DNA of 37,296 nt. Source: an uncultured Chitinophagaceae bacterium. GTDB lineage: Bacteria > Bacteroidota > Bacteroidia > Chitinophagales > Chitinophagaceae. The stretch is taken from contig CALIIL010000017.1 in assembly GCA_938017685.1 (NCBI GenBank), positions 1-37,296 on the forward strand. The letters are read 5' to 3'. Under the pieces are notes generated by a model, which ran no database searches, was not told the origin of the DNA, and saw only the letters and a program-made list of their open reading frames with translations. A program made the position numbers and the translations under genes. Below, piece after piece: positions 1-11,300 of this stretch. Numbering within the stretch: position 1 is the first letter of the stretch; each line of letters starts with the position of its first letter.

Positions 1-83
1 TAGCCTAGCTCTTTAATATCTGTTATTACAAAATAAGCTAGAATGCCAGATGGAAGAAAGTGTGATATAAAATGTTCTGCCAA
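1..83 (-). mobile_element. Partial IS transposase, N-terminus only (ISAon1-like N-terminal region), cut by the window edge
   Basis: On the minus strand an open frame of 27 codons runs off the window edge. It begins at a TTG (81-83), just after an in-frame stop, and reads LAEHFISHFLPSGILAYF followed by VITDIKELG. The pattern FLPxGILxYFxITDI resembles the N-terminal region of ISAon1-type transposases common in Bacteroidota. That match is from memory of the family, not from a search. A TAnnTTTG element sits at 101-108 in the right orientation, about 17 bases upstream of the TTG, which supports a gene starting here. The neighbouring beta-propeller gene stops abruptly at 127 without its sorting domain, as expected if an IS landed in it. 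The IS end would lie around 100-126. The identification rests on very few residues. Confidence 0.45.
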
Positions 84-100
84 ATCTTAAAATTTAACCC

Positions 101-108
101 CAAAGATA
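101..108 (-). promoter_or_regulatory. Bacteroidota-type -7 box for the putative transposase
   Basis: Reads TATCTTTG on the minus strand, an exact TAnnTTTG. It lies about 17 bases upstream of the TTG at 83. No TTG -33 element is seen at the expected distance. Confidence 0.35.
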
Positions 109-126
109 ATTTACTCCCCACAGTTA

Positions 127-1636
127 TCACGTGATCCAAAAAGACCTGCTTAACGGCTTATTCAAATCAAAACCATATGCCTTATTAAAAGATGAATCAT
201 GCGTACGAGCAATCCATATATCAGCCTTACCAAAAGTAGGTAAGGTAGCACTGCCAAATGTTCCAGGAGTGCGCATAAAACCGCCCGTATAAATTTGGTC
301 ATTTACACCTAATGCTATGGCGTTAGAGCGGTCAGAACTATCTGGTCCACCGCCCACGCTGGCCCATTTCCATTTGCCATCTGGCGATATTCTTGCTACA
401 AAAGCTTGCTTTGTAATATTTCCTGGTAGCATAATATTGTCACCAAACTTTGCATCATTATGTATATCTCCAGTAACGTACACATTACAATTGCTATCTG
501 CGACAACATCATTACCTCTTTCGCCGCCTACATCACGCCCAGCGCGTGCACCCCATATAGGACTGCCATCCGAGGCGTTAATTTTTAAAACAAAAACATC
601 GAGACCGTCATAATTCTTAGCCATAAACTGACCGTCATAATAAATAGAATCGCGGTGCTCACCTACAATATAAATGCTTCCTTTGTTGTCAGAACATACA
701 CCGTTGGCCCAATCTTTTTTGGTGCTACCATAGCTTTTGGCATCGCGAAAATTGCCCGAAGGGTCGTAGGAAATAATAAAATTATCGTAGTGTCCAATAC
801 TAGTAAGGTTTATAGTTCCAAAGTCTCGAGTATGGTCATAGCCTCCTACAACATAAGCATTATCATTTTCATCTACACAGCAAGCAATATCGCGCTCAAC
901 ATACTTTCCATTAAAACCATAGGTCGTATCCCAGGGTAAGTTGCCAAATGTCTTACCCCAAAGAAAGTTCCCTGCGGCGTCTTGCTTCGTAAGCCAATAA
1001 GGTTGTTCCTTGTTGCCAGTTGTTGTATTGGTTGTAAGTGTTGTACCATTTGCTATTAAATCATTACCTTGAATGAAACCACAGCTATATATATTGCCAT
1101 TGCTTATCAATGGCTACATCCATGGCTTGATCGTCGCCTACTAAGTAGCCCCATTGAACAACTCCATTCGTATTAATTTTGGCAACAAAACCTTGATCAG
1201 CACTACCATTACCGTTTCCCGCACCAATGATATAACCATTTAAATCAAAGCCTGAAGTGCCTTGCCAAAATGTTCCTGCCACAACTGTATTTCCTGCTGG
1301 GTCTACATCCATACCTAATATTCTATCATCATAATACCTGCCACCAGCAATGCCCCAATAACAAAATCCTGTGCTGTCAAATTTGGCCAACCATACTTCC
1401 TTGCTACTTGGTAATCCTATCGCTTGCACATTTACAGCATTTGTACCTAGGTTTATATCGTAACTAAAGTATCCTGCAGCATAGATGAAACCAAGACTAT
1501 CAGCTCTTACGGTGATGCACTTATCACTTTTAGTACTACCAGAACTTAGCGACCAAATGTAATTTTGTGCTTGAGCAGAACGGAAGCTTATAATGGTCAA
1601 GAGTAAAATAGTAAATATTGATTTCATAGTGTCCAT
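127..1636 (-). pseudogene. Secreted SBBP-type beta-propeller protein, frameshifted and C-terminally truncated
   Basis: Two overlapping frames form one gene. The 5' part (1636-1085) encodes an N-terminal signal peptide (hydrophobic stretch IFTILLLTIISFRSAQA) followed by repeats such as DSLGFIYAAGYF and DPAGNTVVAGTF. The 3' part (to 127) continues them: CNVYVTGDI, DNAYVVGGY, GSIYIVGEH. These are SBBP beta-propeller blades typical of large secreted Bacteroidota proteins. At the join the 5' frame reads AIDKQWQYI then stop. Dropping one base (plus-strand G at 1102) restores AIDKNGNIYSCGF, a perfect blade motif, so the break is one inserted base or a sequencing error. The protein ends at SRSFWIT with no T9SS sorting domain, next to a putative IS. 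The joined product would be about 503 aa. Probably a decayed T9SS substrate; its function is unknown. Confidence 0.8.
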
Positions 1637-1813
1637 TAAAGTTAATGAATTATTGTGTTCATGTTATCCTGAGATAAGGGTAAATAGCTTCACTTGGTTC
1701 TGAGCCAATCTATCTTTTTCTAATGAAAAGCAATTGAGAATAAAGGAGTTTGAATCTAGCGCTTTAAATATTTTAAAGGCAATGAATGCGACCTATATTT
1801 ACAATTAGCTGTT

Positions 1814-2668
1814 ATGAAAAATAAATTAAAACGATTGTATAAATTTCTTTCGCCTAAGTTTCAAACTATATTTCTTGACTATAAAATAAATGCTAAGCCA
1901 AGGCTCAATGCTAAAACTGCTCCGGAGTTATTTTCTCTTATTCAAAACAATACATCAATTTATATTGATCATTTAGCGCAAATTAATGAGTTGGCATTGC
2001 CTTTATTGAATTTAAAGAAATCTGCTGCTGAAACAAACCTAGCTGAGCCTGCTTGGAACAATGGTTTTTTGCCTGGGATGGACATGATAAACCTTTATGG
2101 TATGCTAGCCATTTATAAGCCAAATAAATACATAGAGATTGGCAGTGGTAACTCAACAAAAGTTGCACGTAAGAGTATTCAAGATTTCAATCTGAATACT
2201 GAAATTACATCCATTGATCCTTATCCGAGAGCAGAAATTAATGAGCTGGCTGATCATGTGATACGCACACCATTAGAAGATGTAGATAATTTAAATGAAT
2301 ATTATTCTACTTTAGAGAAGGGCGATATATTATTTATCGATAATTCTCATTGGAGCTTCCCTAATTCAGATGTGACGATTTGCTTATTAGAGATATTGCC
2401 TAAATTGGCTAAAGGGGTCATCGTGCATGTACATGATATTTATTTGCCCTATGATTATCCTCAATTTATGTGCGATCGATTCTATAACGAACAATATATG
2501 CTAGCGGCCTTCTTAATAGCTAATCCTGAAAAGTATAAAACCATCCTACCTAATTACTACATCTATGAAACTAAAGATCTGCATGCTAAGCTTAATAGGT
2601 ATTGGGAACATCCTAACTTGCAAGGCGTAGAGCAGCATGGCGGTTCTTTTTGGATGGAAATTAATTAG
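1814..2668 (+). CDS. Class I SAM-dependent methyltransferase (Methyltransf_24-like)
   Basis: A 284-aa soluble protein. Residues around 104-112 read EIGSGNSTK, the glycine-rich motif I that binds S-adenosylmethionine. SIDPYPR about 25 residues later fits the acidic residue at the end of strand beta-2. GDILFIDNSHW and VIVHVHDIYLPYDYP resemble the strand-4/5 region of Methyltransf_24 proteins, which often modify sugars or small metabolites at surface-polysaccharide loci. There are no signal peptide or membrane segments. It stands alone between the broken propeller gene and atpD, with 183 bp before atpD, so context does not name a substrate. The fold assignment is firm; the substrate is unknown. 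Confidence 0.8.
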   Translation: MKNKLKRLYKFLSPKFQTIFLDYKINAKPRLNAKTAPELFSLIQNNTSIYIDHLAQINELALPLLNLKKSAAETNLAEPAWNNGFLPGMDMINLYGMLAIYKPNKYIEIGSGNSTKVARKSIQDFNLNTEITSIDPYPRAEINELADHVIRTPLEDVDNLNEYYSTLEKGDILFIDNSHWSFPNSDVTICLLEILPKLAKGVIVHVHDIYLPYDYPQFMCDRFYNEQYMLAAFLIANPEKYKTILPNYYIYETKDLHAKLNRYWEHPNLQGVEQHGGSFWMEIN

Positions 2669-2792
2669 GTAGCAAGTATCATTTCGTTCTAATATCAAAA
2701 AAAGTTTTTATGCTTACTTGGCTGATTTTGGGCATTATCTGTTAACAACTGCTATTTCTATGCAAATTCCTTAGTAATTTGTCATTTGATTA

Positions 2793-2824
2793 TTGTTATT
2801 ATTAACCTAGCCAACTTACTTTTG
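2793..2824 (+). promoter_or_regulatory. Promoter of atpDC (Bacteroidota -33/-7 type)
   Basis: TACTTTTG at 2817-2824 matches the TAnnTTTG -7 consensus. A TTG at 2793-2795 lies 21 bases upstream, an acceptable -33 distance. Transcription would start about 2828, giving a leader of some 24 bases before the ATG at 2852. Confidence 0.5.
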
Positions 2825-2836
2825 CGCCACATTTAA

Positions 2837-4351
<1,515 letters not shown>

Positions 4352-4381
4352 ATTTATTTTTAGTACTAAAGACTAATCAAT

Positions 4382-4633
4382 ATGAAACTAAATATATTAA
4401 CTCCAGAAAAAGTGATTTACGAAGGCGACGTGTACGGCGTATATCTTCCAGGTGTTCAAGGTTATTTTGAAATCTTAGATAAGCATGCTCCTATGGTTGC
4501 GGCTTTAGGAGAAGGCGAAATGAAAATCTTAACAGACAAAACTTCAACTGAAGTGTATACTATTCAAGGTGGGTTTCTTGAAATGAATAATAATAAAGCT
4601 GTAGTACTTATAGAAGGTGCTGAAAAGAAATAA
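4382..4633 (+). CDS. atpC: F1F0 ATP synthase subunit epsilon (short form)
   Basis: An 83-aa protein corresponding to the N-terminal beta-sandwich of epsilon (MKLNILTPEKVIYEGDVYGV, then LPGVQGYFEILDKHAPMVAAL). This domain contacts gamma and the c-ring in the central stalk. The C-terminal two-helix hairpin of the E. coli protein (about 139 aa in all), which inhibits ATP hydrolysis, is absent. Short epsilon subunits are common in Bacteroidota, so this is not taken as a truncation. It is co-transcribed with atpD and followed by a hairpin terminator. Confidence 0.95.
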   Translation: MKLNILTPEKVIYEGDVYGVYLPGVQGYFEILDKHAPMVAALGEGEMKILTDKTSTEVYTIQGGFLEMNNNKAVVLIEGAEKK

Positions 4634-4655
4634 ACTCTATCTTAATAATTAATTT

Positions 4656-4684
4656 AAAGGCTTCAATTTATTGGAGCCTTTTTT
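4656..4684 (+). terminator. Rho-independent terminator after atpC
   Basis: Stem AAAGGCTTC (4656-4664) pairs with GGAGCCTTT (4673-4681) with one G-T pair around the 8-base loop AATTTATT. Six T residues (4679-4684) follow. It lies between the converging atpC and WG-repeat genes. Confidence 0.85.
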
Positions 4685-5783
4685 AGTTTACTTTCATTAT
4701 TGGGTTAGATGCATTGGGATCAACAAAATTGCCAGCGCGTTGAAACTTAGCTTCAATTACAAGCTTTCCTTTCTTGTCAATAAATCCAATTTTTCCTTTC
4801 ATTTGAATAATAGCATAACCGTTTTTAAATGGTAATCCATTATCGAATGCAGGTTCAATTACTACAACTCCTTTTTTATTTATGTAACCAACCTTCCCAT
4901 CTTTTTTTATTGCAGCTAAGCCTTCGCTAAAGTCTCTTACTCCTTCAAAATCTTGATATGGGATAGCCAACTCTCCCTGCTTATCAATAAAGCCCCATTG
5001 GCCGCTGCTCTCTAAAGCACAAAGTCCTTCGCTAAAGTTAGATGTGTAAATGAATTCTTTTTTAAAAGCTTTTTCGCCTTGCGGATTAATAAAATAATAC
5101 GTTTCTTCTTTTTGCACCCGAGCTAAGCCATCTTGAAAGTTATTGGCTGATTTGAATTGTGCAGGAATAGCAATTTCGCCTTGTGTATTGAAGTATCCTT
5201 TTAATCTTTTATCTACATCCGAGAAGCAGCTTAGTCTTTCATTATATGGTCCAATGAAATATTTAAATGGCAGCTCTATTTTCCATTGTCCATTTAAGTC
5301 TAAGAAACCAATTTTTTTATCTAGTACGGCAGGTATTAACCCATCCTCGCAATCTCCCAGTGTGGTATAATTATTGGCAACAATTTGCCCTTGTTGGTTC
5401 ATAAAACTAAAGGTATTATCATCGTTTTGAATAATAGCGACACCATTATAAAAACTCATTGGACTGGATGAACTAAAATTATTAAACTGGATCTCATTTT
5501 TTGTATTGATAAATACATTTTTTCCTCCTATAGCTCCACCAATCAAGGCATTTTCTCTATTGCCGCCAATATTTACACAGGCTACACCATTAGAAAATGT
5601 GCGAGCTAAAGGGTACTGAGGTTCTATTATAAAATTTCCTTTTGTATCTATAAAGCCATACTGATCATCTTGCATGACCATAGCTAGTAGTGGGGTGCTT
5701 GTTTTCTTCTCGACATTACTCTCTTCATTATTACAAGAGATTATGCTCAATAGTAGGAGTGCTAAAATGAAATATCTAGTCAT
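4683..5783 (-). CDS. WG-repeat lipoprotein
   Basis: 366 aa. The N-terminus MTRYFILALLLLSIISC ends in a lipobox (SIISC), so it is probably lipid-anchored after signal peptidase II cleavage. The rest is a string of WG-type beta repeats with the core GFIDxxGxxxI: YGFIDTKGNFIIEPQY, IGFLDLNGQWKIELPF, WGFIDKQGELAIPYQ, VGYINKKGVVVIEPAF, IGFIDKKGKLVIEAKF. WG repeats are widespread in Bacteroidota surface proteins, with no agreed biochemical role. The start lies 6 bp after the stop of the upstream BNR-repeat gene, so the two are probably one transcript. There are no catalytic motifs. Confidence 0.9.
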   Translation of the reverse strand: MTRYFILALLLLSIISCNNEESNVEKKTSTPLLAMVMQDDQYGFIDTKGNFIIEPQYPLARTFSNGVACVNIGGNRENALIGGAIGGKNVFINTKNEIQFNNFSSSSPMSFYNGVAIIQNDDNTFSFMNQQGQIVANNYTTLGDCEDGLIPAVLDKKIGFLDLNGQWKIELPFKYFIGPYNERLSCFSDVDKRLKGYFNTQGEIAIPAQFKSANNFQDGLARVQKEETYYFINPQGEKAFKKEFIYTSNFSEGLCALESSGQWGFIDKQGELAIPYQDFEGVRDFSEGLAAIKKDGKVGYINKKGVVVIEPAFDNGLPFKNGYAIIQMKGKIGFIDKKGKLVIEAKFQRAGNFVDPNASNPIMKVN

Positions 5784-5789
5784 GGAGTA

Positions 5790-8321
5790 TTAGTCTTTAA
5801 AAACTTTTTGAATGACTTCGTTGTCATCAGATTTAATTTTTAATAAGTACAAGCCTTTGGCAAAATTGCTCAGGTTTATCTTATGCTTACTTTGTTTGGT
5901 ATTTATTTTTTGCTTCATCAAAACTTTGCCATTGATATCTAGCAATGTGATACTGATTGCTGAAGCCTTTTCTAATTCAATTTGTACTTGATCTTTACAA
6001 GGGTTCGGGTAAATTTTTGCACCAAAAATCTTAGTATTTGATAAGCCAACATTCATGACAGGTGGTACTGCTTCAAATACAGAATCTATCCCCATTGATT
6101 GTAAACTCATGGCAAATGTCCCAGCAAATATCTTTTTAGTTGCTGGATTGTATTCGACATCATATACTGGGAATATGGGCATATTGTTTCCAACGCGCAT
6201 CCAGCTTCCACCACGATTGATTGTAGAATAAACGCCACCATCATTAGCAATAATAATTGAGCTGTCGGTTCCATCTGGCTTTATCCAAATGTCATTAATG
6301 GCAAAATTAGGTAGGGAAGAGCTGGCTATGGATGTCCAGGATTGTCCATAATTATTGGTAAAGTATATGTAGGCTGTTGTATCGTTGTCTCGGTAGCCCC
6401 AGTAGCTTACAAATGCGTTGGATAGATTATTAGGCGAAGCCTTAACTGCGCTTACATAACGATCAGGCAATCCTGCATTTACTTGGCTCCAACTAGTGCC
6501 ATCATTTTGTGTAACCCATACATTACCATCACTTGTACCCGCATATAATACTTGCCCATTAATAGCAGATTGGTCTAAGGCAGATAGAACATGATTGCTG
6601 TTATCTATTCCGTCAGTTAAGTCTCCGCTTATGGCTGTCCAATTATCGACAGGAGCGTATGTATTTTTATATACTTTGTAAGTTCCAACATACATTGTTT
6701 TAGTATTTTGAGGACTTAATAAATAAGGCGTGTTCCAGTTAGCTCTATCTGTTGCAGTGAGTGAAGCAGTAATATTATCATAGTTATTTCCGCCATCAAT
6801 GGTGCTATTAATATTTCCACGCTGGGTTTGAGTGTACCAAGTGTCCTCATCATCTCTATCAAATGCTGGTTTAAAACCATCACCACCAAAGTAACGTAGC
6901 CAACTATCTACACCACTGGCTGCTGATCCAACTTGCGTTCCATTGTCTTGAGCGCCGGCATAATAGTTTAAAGAATCCCAAGGGTTATAACCTACTCTAT
7001 AGTATTGTGTAATAGGCATATTAGTAATGTTGTCCCAAGCTGATGCATTATTTCCGCCACCAGAATTTGTTCTATAAATGCCCCCATCTGTTGCTAAGAA
7101 AAAGGTATTGCTATTGACAAATTGAATATCATGTTTATCGGCATGTACATCGTAAGTGAACCATGGTGGTGCTCTGCGGCTCCAAGTGCTTCCGCCATTG
7201 GTTGTTCTATATAAATCTATGGCGCACCAGTACACACGATTGTCATCGTTTGGATCAATAAAAATCTCACCAAAGTACCAGCCAAAGCCGCCCATACTCA
7301 TGTCATTATCTTTAGACATAAAGTTCCAACTATCACCACCATTTGTACTTCTATAAAAACCATTATAATTCATCGTAGAATCACAATAACTAGCGTAGAT
7401 TAGCTGAGGGTTATTTTGAGATAGTGCAATTGTAATTTTACACTGGTCACCGCTAGGTAGTCCGTTAGTCAATGTATCCCAAGTTTGTCCTCCATTGTAA
7501 GTTCTAAATATTCTTGCATCAGGTCCTACCGTGTTGGATACTTGGTTACTTCTAAATCGGTTACGTCCTGTTACAAAGAGTGTATCTGGTTGCGACTCGT
7601 TTATTGCCATATCACCAATACCAGCATCTAAGCCTAAGTATAAAACCTGCGTCCAATTTAGGCCACCATCTATAGTTTTGTATAAGCCTCTATCAGTATC
7701 CATACTATAAATATTGCCCATGGTACCAGCGTAGATGATATTAGAATTGGTCGGATGAATAATCAATTGGCTTATTACTCTTGTCTCTTTTAATCCAATG
7801 TAATTCCAAGTATTTCCTCCATCGGTACTTTTCCAAAGACCATTACCCATATAGGTAAAAGAGCTTAATGCTTCATCTCCGGTTCCTGCATAAATTGTAT
7901 TAGAATTGTTAGGGTCTATTGCTAAAACTCCAATCGCTAAGCTTTGTTGTTGTTCAAATTTATGATCCCAAGTAAGCCCACCATTTGTTGTTTTGAAAAT
8001 TCCTGCATTGGGTGTTCCTACATAAATGATATTGGCGTTATTAGGATCAACAGCAATAGTATTGATACGACCACCAATATTGGTTGCGCCTTCTTGTGTC
8101 CAAGGAGTATTCTGATTTCTATATTTTTTAGAAGCTTTGCGCAACGCGCGTTCATAAGCTATTGTTCCATCTCCAATATTAGGGAAGTTGCGGCCTAGTT
8201 GATATTGATCATGTGGTTTTAAATCCGGGAATGAATTATATTCAATGGCATCGAAACTACTGGACGGTATTAAAAAAAATGCAATAGTTAAGATTGATAA
8301 GACTAGAATTATTTTGTTCAC
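5790..8321 (-). CDS. Secreted BNR/sortilin-type beta-propeller protein with T9SS type A sorting domain
   Basis: 843 aa. A hydrophobic N-terminal segment (IILVLSILTIAFFLI) acts as a signal peptide. The body carries many Asp-box repeats (S/T-x-D/N-G-G-x-x-W): KTTNGGLTWD, KSTDGGNTWN, KTIDGGLNWT, RTYNGGQTWD, RSTNGGDSWN, RTTNGGSTWS. These build sialidase- or Vps10-like propellers. The C-terminus from about 770 has KIYPNPCKDQVQIEL, then LLDINGKVL and a closing FAKGLYLLKI segment, the layout of a type A sorting domain recognised by the T9SS. The protein is therefore predicted to be exported and anchored on the surface or released. No enzymatic residues can be assigned; Asp-boxes alone do not show sialidase activity. 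It lies 67 bp downstream of the DUF4175-like gene on the same strand. Confidence 0.92.
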   Translation of the reverse strand: MNKIILVLSILTIAFFLIPSSSFDAIEYNSFPDLKPHDQYQLGRNFPNIGDGTIAYERALRKASKKYRNQNTPWTQEGATNIGGRINTIAVDPNNANIIYVGTPNAGIFKTTNGGLTWDHKFEQQQSLAIGVLAIDPNNSNTIYAGTGDEALSSFTYMGNGLWKSTDGGNTWNYIGLKETRVISQLIIHPTNSNIIYAGTMGNIYSMDTDRGLYKTIDGGLNWTQVLYLGLDAGIGDMAINESQPDTLFVTGRNRFRSNQVSNTVGPDARIFRTYNGGQTWDTLTNGLPSGDQCKITIALSQNNPQLIYASYCDSTMNYNGFYRSTNGGDSWNFMSKDNDMSMGGFGWYFGEIFIDPNDDNRVYWCAIDLYRTTNGGSTWSRRAPPWFTYDVHADKHDIQFVNSNTFFLATDGGIYRTNSGGGNNASAWDNITNMPITQYYRVGYNPWDSLNYYAGAQDNGTQVGSAASGVDSWLRYFGGDGFKPAFDRDDEDTWYTQTQRGNINSTIDGGNNYDNITASLTATDRANWNTPYLLSPQNTKTMYVGTYKVYKNTYAPVDNWTAISGDLTDGIDNSNHVLSALDQSAINGQVLYAGTSDGNVWVTQNDGTSWSQVNAGLPDRYVSAVKASPNNLSNAFVSYWGYRDNDTTAYIYFTNNYGQSWTSIASSSLPNFAINDIWIKPDGTDSSIIIANDGGVYSTINRGGSWMRVGNNMPIFPVYDVEYNPATKKIFAGTFAMSLQSMGIDSVFEAVPPVMNVGLSNTKIFGAKIYPNPCKDQVQIELEKASAISITLLDINGKVLMKQKINTKQSKHKINLSNFAKGLYLLKIKSDDNEVIQKVFKD

Positions 8322-8388
8322 CTTGTTGGCTTTGCCTTAAAGATAAATTTAAATTTTTACACAACTCTAATTGCTATGTAAAAATGAC

Positions 8389-11300
8389 TTACTTAATTAA
8401 GTCAAAATACTGCTCAACTAAATTCTTATAATAGGGCTGCAAAGAAGCAGGGACTGTTTTGTAATATTCAACCGCTGCTTTTTTATTCTTTAAAATGTCT
8501 TTTAAGTTCTGCGGGATTTCTCTAGTTACTTCCTTACCGCTCTGGCTTTCTCGTTCTTCACCCTGGTCTTGCTCACGAATAGCGTTCTTGGCCTTCATTA
8601 GCCGCGAAAGAATTAACGATTGTCTGCTTAGTAAGTTATTTGTAATTCGTTTATTGACCAGTTCGGTTTCTATGCGATCCATTTCGTTTTTGATTTTGGT
8701 TAGTTCAGGATTGCTTTTGCCATTTTTGATTAAGCTATTATTTATATCATCTAATTGCTTACGAAGCATAGATTGCTGAGCAGCCATTCTAGCAATTTCT
8801 TCACTTTCACCGCCCGATTGATCACTTTTCCCTCCTTCTTTTCCTGGTTTTTTCCCTTCTCCTTTCTTGCCAGCTTCTCCTTTTTTATCGCCGTCTTTTC
8901 CTCCTTTTTCAGAACCTTGTTTGCCCGGGTTTTTCTTTCCTTGCTTGTCCAACATTCGTTTCATAGCGGAGCCTAACTGCTCTTGTTTTGAAATGATATC
9001 GCTTAGTTGCATACCCATTCCTTTACCACCTTTTTTGCCTGGTTTATTACCCGGTTTACTACCAGGTTTGTTACCTGGCTTGCTACACGAGCCACTACCT
9101 TGTTGCTTTGCTTGTTTTTTCTGTAATTGATCTAAGAGTTCATTAAGCATTAAGGCTAGGTTGTTGGTGCTAGTCATAACATATTGCTGGTTAACCGAGG
9201 CTCTTCTTTTATTACGCGCTTCAAGATATTGAATACTGCTTTTCATTTGGCTATTAATCTTACCCGTTTCTTTATTGACAAAACTTGATATTTCAAATAG
9301 TCTTTTGCTCAATGCAAATAAGCTATCTGCAATCATTTTACTGTCATCTTTTAGCTTGTATTGTTGTTGAACATTTGTAACAAATGTTGGGTCTGTTACA
9401 TTCGTGCTTTTAACTTGAGCAATAAGACTTTCTTGATCAAACGACATTCTAAGCAAGTTCGATAGTATTTGACGTGTTGCTTTAATATCTATTTCGGTTT
9501 GATCAGCACTACCGCCACCTGCCATTGATTTTAAGCTGTTGGCCATATCTTCTAAATTCTTTTGTGCTTTCTTCTGGGCTTTGGAGGCTTTGCTCTTGCT
9601 GGCTTTACTAGGCTTGCTTAATGCATCGGAGCTTTCGTCCATTTGGCTTTCAGCATCTTTCTGTTGCTTGTTAACCTCACCCATTTTTTGAGGTGTTTCG
9701 GTTTCTTTATTAATTTTATTTAATTCTTCTAGATCTTTTTTGAGCTTATCCATTTTTTTGTTTAGCTCGTCTTGTTTTTTCTTTAATTCGTCATTGCCTT
9801 TTTTATTGGCATCTGTTTCTTTATTTAATTCTTCTTCTTTTTTAGCAAGATCTTTGGCCTTATTGGCTACATCTTCCATGCGCATGTCGCGCTCAAGTTG
9901 TTTCATTAATTCCAACATGCGGTCTAGGTCTTTCTCCATTTGCATGTTTTCTTCTTGTGTTTTTTGCAATTCCTCAAAGAGCTTGTCTTTATTCAACATT
10001 TTCATAAGCTCTTCGATTTTTTTCATTTTTTCGGCGAGCTTATTGTCTTTTAAATCTTCTAATAGATTTTCAAGAGACTTTTGTTTTTGTTTTATATCCT
10101 CGGAGTGATTTTTTTCTTCACTCTGTTTTATATTTTTCTGAAATTTATTTTTAATGCTCTCAATTTGTTTTTGAATGGCTTCATTTTTCTTAACTAAGTC
10201 CTGCAGTTTTTTCTTGTCTTGCCAATCGAGGTTTTTCTTTTCTAGTAGTTTTTGTTTAAGCTTATCAATGTCTTTATCAACCTTTTCGTTTTGTTTGGCT
10301 GTATTTTTTAAATCTTTATTGATTTCTTTTTGCGTTTGGTCAACGATGGAATCTAACTGCTTAAGACTAGGCTTGGCGTATGTAAATATTGCGCTCTTGG
10401 CACACTTGCTGCCATTTACACCATCATTATCACAAGCATTAAAGTAGTATTGAAGTTCATCACCTGGCTGCATTCCAAGCTCTTCTATATCCATAAAATA
10501 CTCAAATTGAGTAAATGTACCTGCCTTAATATTCATAGGGACACGCCCATTTTTCTTTCTACCTTTTTCGCCTTGTATGCTATATTGAAGTGCAACTGTG
10601 CTTATGCCGTAATCATCACCAGCGTCTCCTACAAATAGTACAAAATTTTCTGTTAGAGAGTCATTGTATTGATTAACATGAATGCTTGGATACTGATCTG
10701 GGATCACTGATACATGATATTGTAAGTCGTTCTTTCCTTTAACTGATTTATTAGAAAGAGAGATGCTGTAGCTAGTATCTCGGAAGAAGCGTTTGCTAAT
10801 TGAGAAACGATTACCATTTTTTGTCAGTGGCTGAGTGGGTACTTTGGTAAATCCAAAGAGCATCTTGTCAGTATGCTCCGTTGTAAAATTCCATGTAATA
10901 ACAGTACCTTCAGGAACAACAACATCGCCAATGTTACTGAGCGTTTCATCTTTCTTACCGGTGTAGCTTGGATAATTGAGGTTAACGCTAAAATCTTTAA
11001 TCAATGGATTGGGCCACACTTTGATGGTATTTTCTTTACTTAAAAAACCATTGGCTTCGAACTGAAACAGTGTCTCTTTACTTAGTTTATGAATTGTATG
11101 ACTAAATGAACCATCACTATTCTTTTGCATGGCTATTTTCTGACCATTCAATATTATGGAGATGCTTTCAGGAACCGTTTTTCCCTTCGTTTTGACTTTG
11201 ATTTCTACATCTTCATACTGCGGAACCGCTTCGGTTTTATTAGTCCATTCAAATGTAAATGGTGCTTGAGGTGCAAATGATTTTTCAGGTTGAAATAAGC

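Noticed and set aside
4382-4633. atpC as a truncated pseudogene
   Set aside because: The N-terminal domain is complete and short epsilon subunits are usual in this phylum; a terminator follows in the normal place.
5790-8321. BNR protein as a sialidase
   Set aside because: Only Asp-box repeats are visible; the catalytic Arg triad and Tyr/Glu pair could not be placed.
8495-10447. Several plus-strand frames rich in Ser, Phe and Leu
   Set aside because: They are the complement of the Lys/Glu-rich coiled coil of the DUF4175-like gene (AAG/GAA read backwards gives CTT/TTC).
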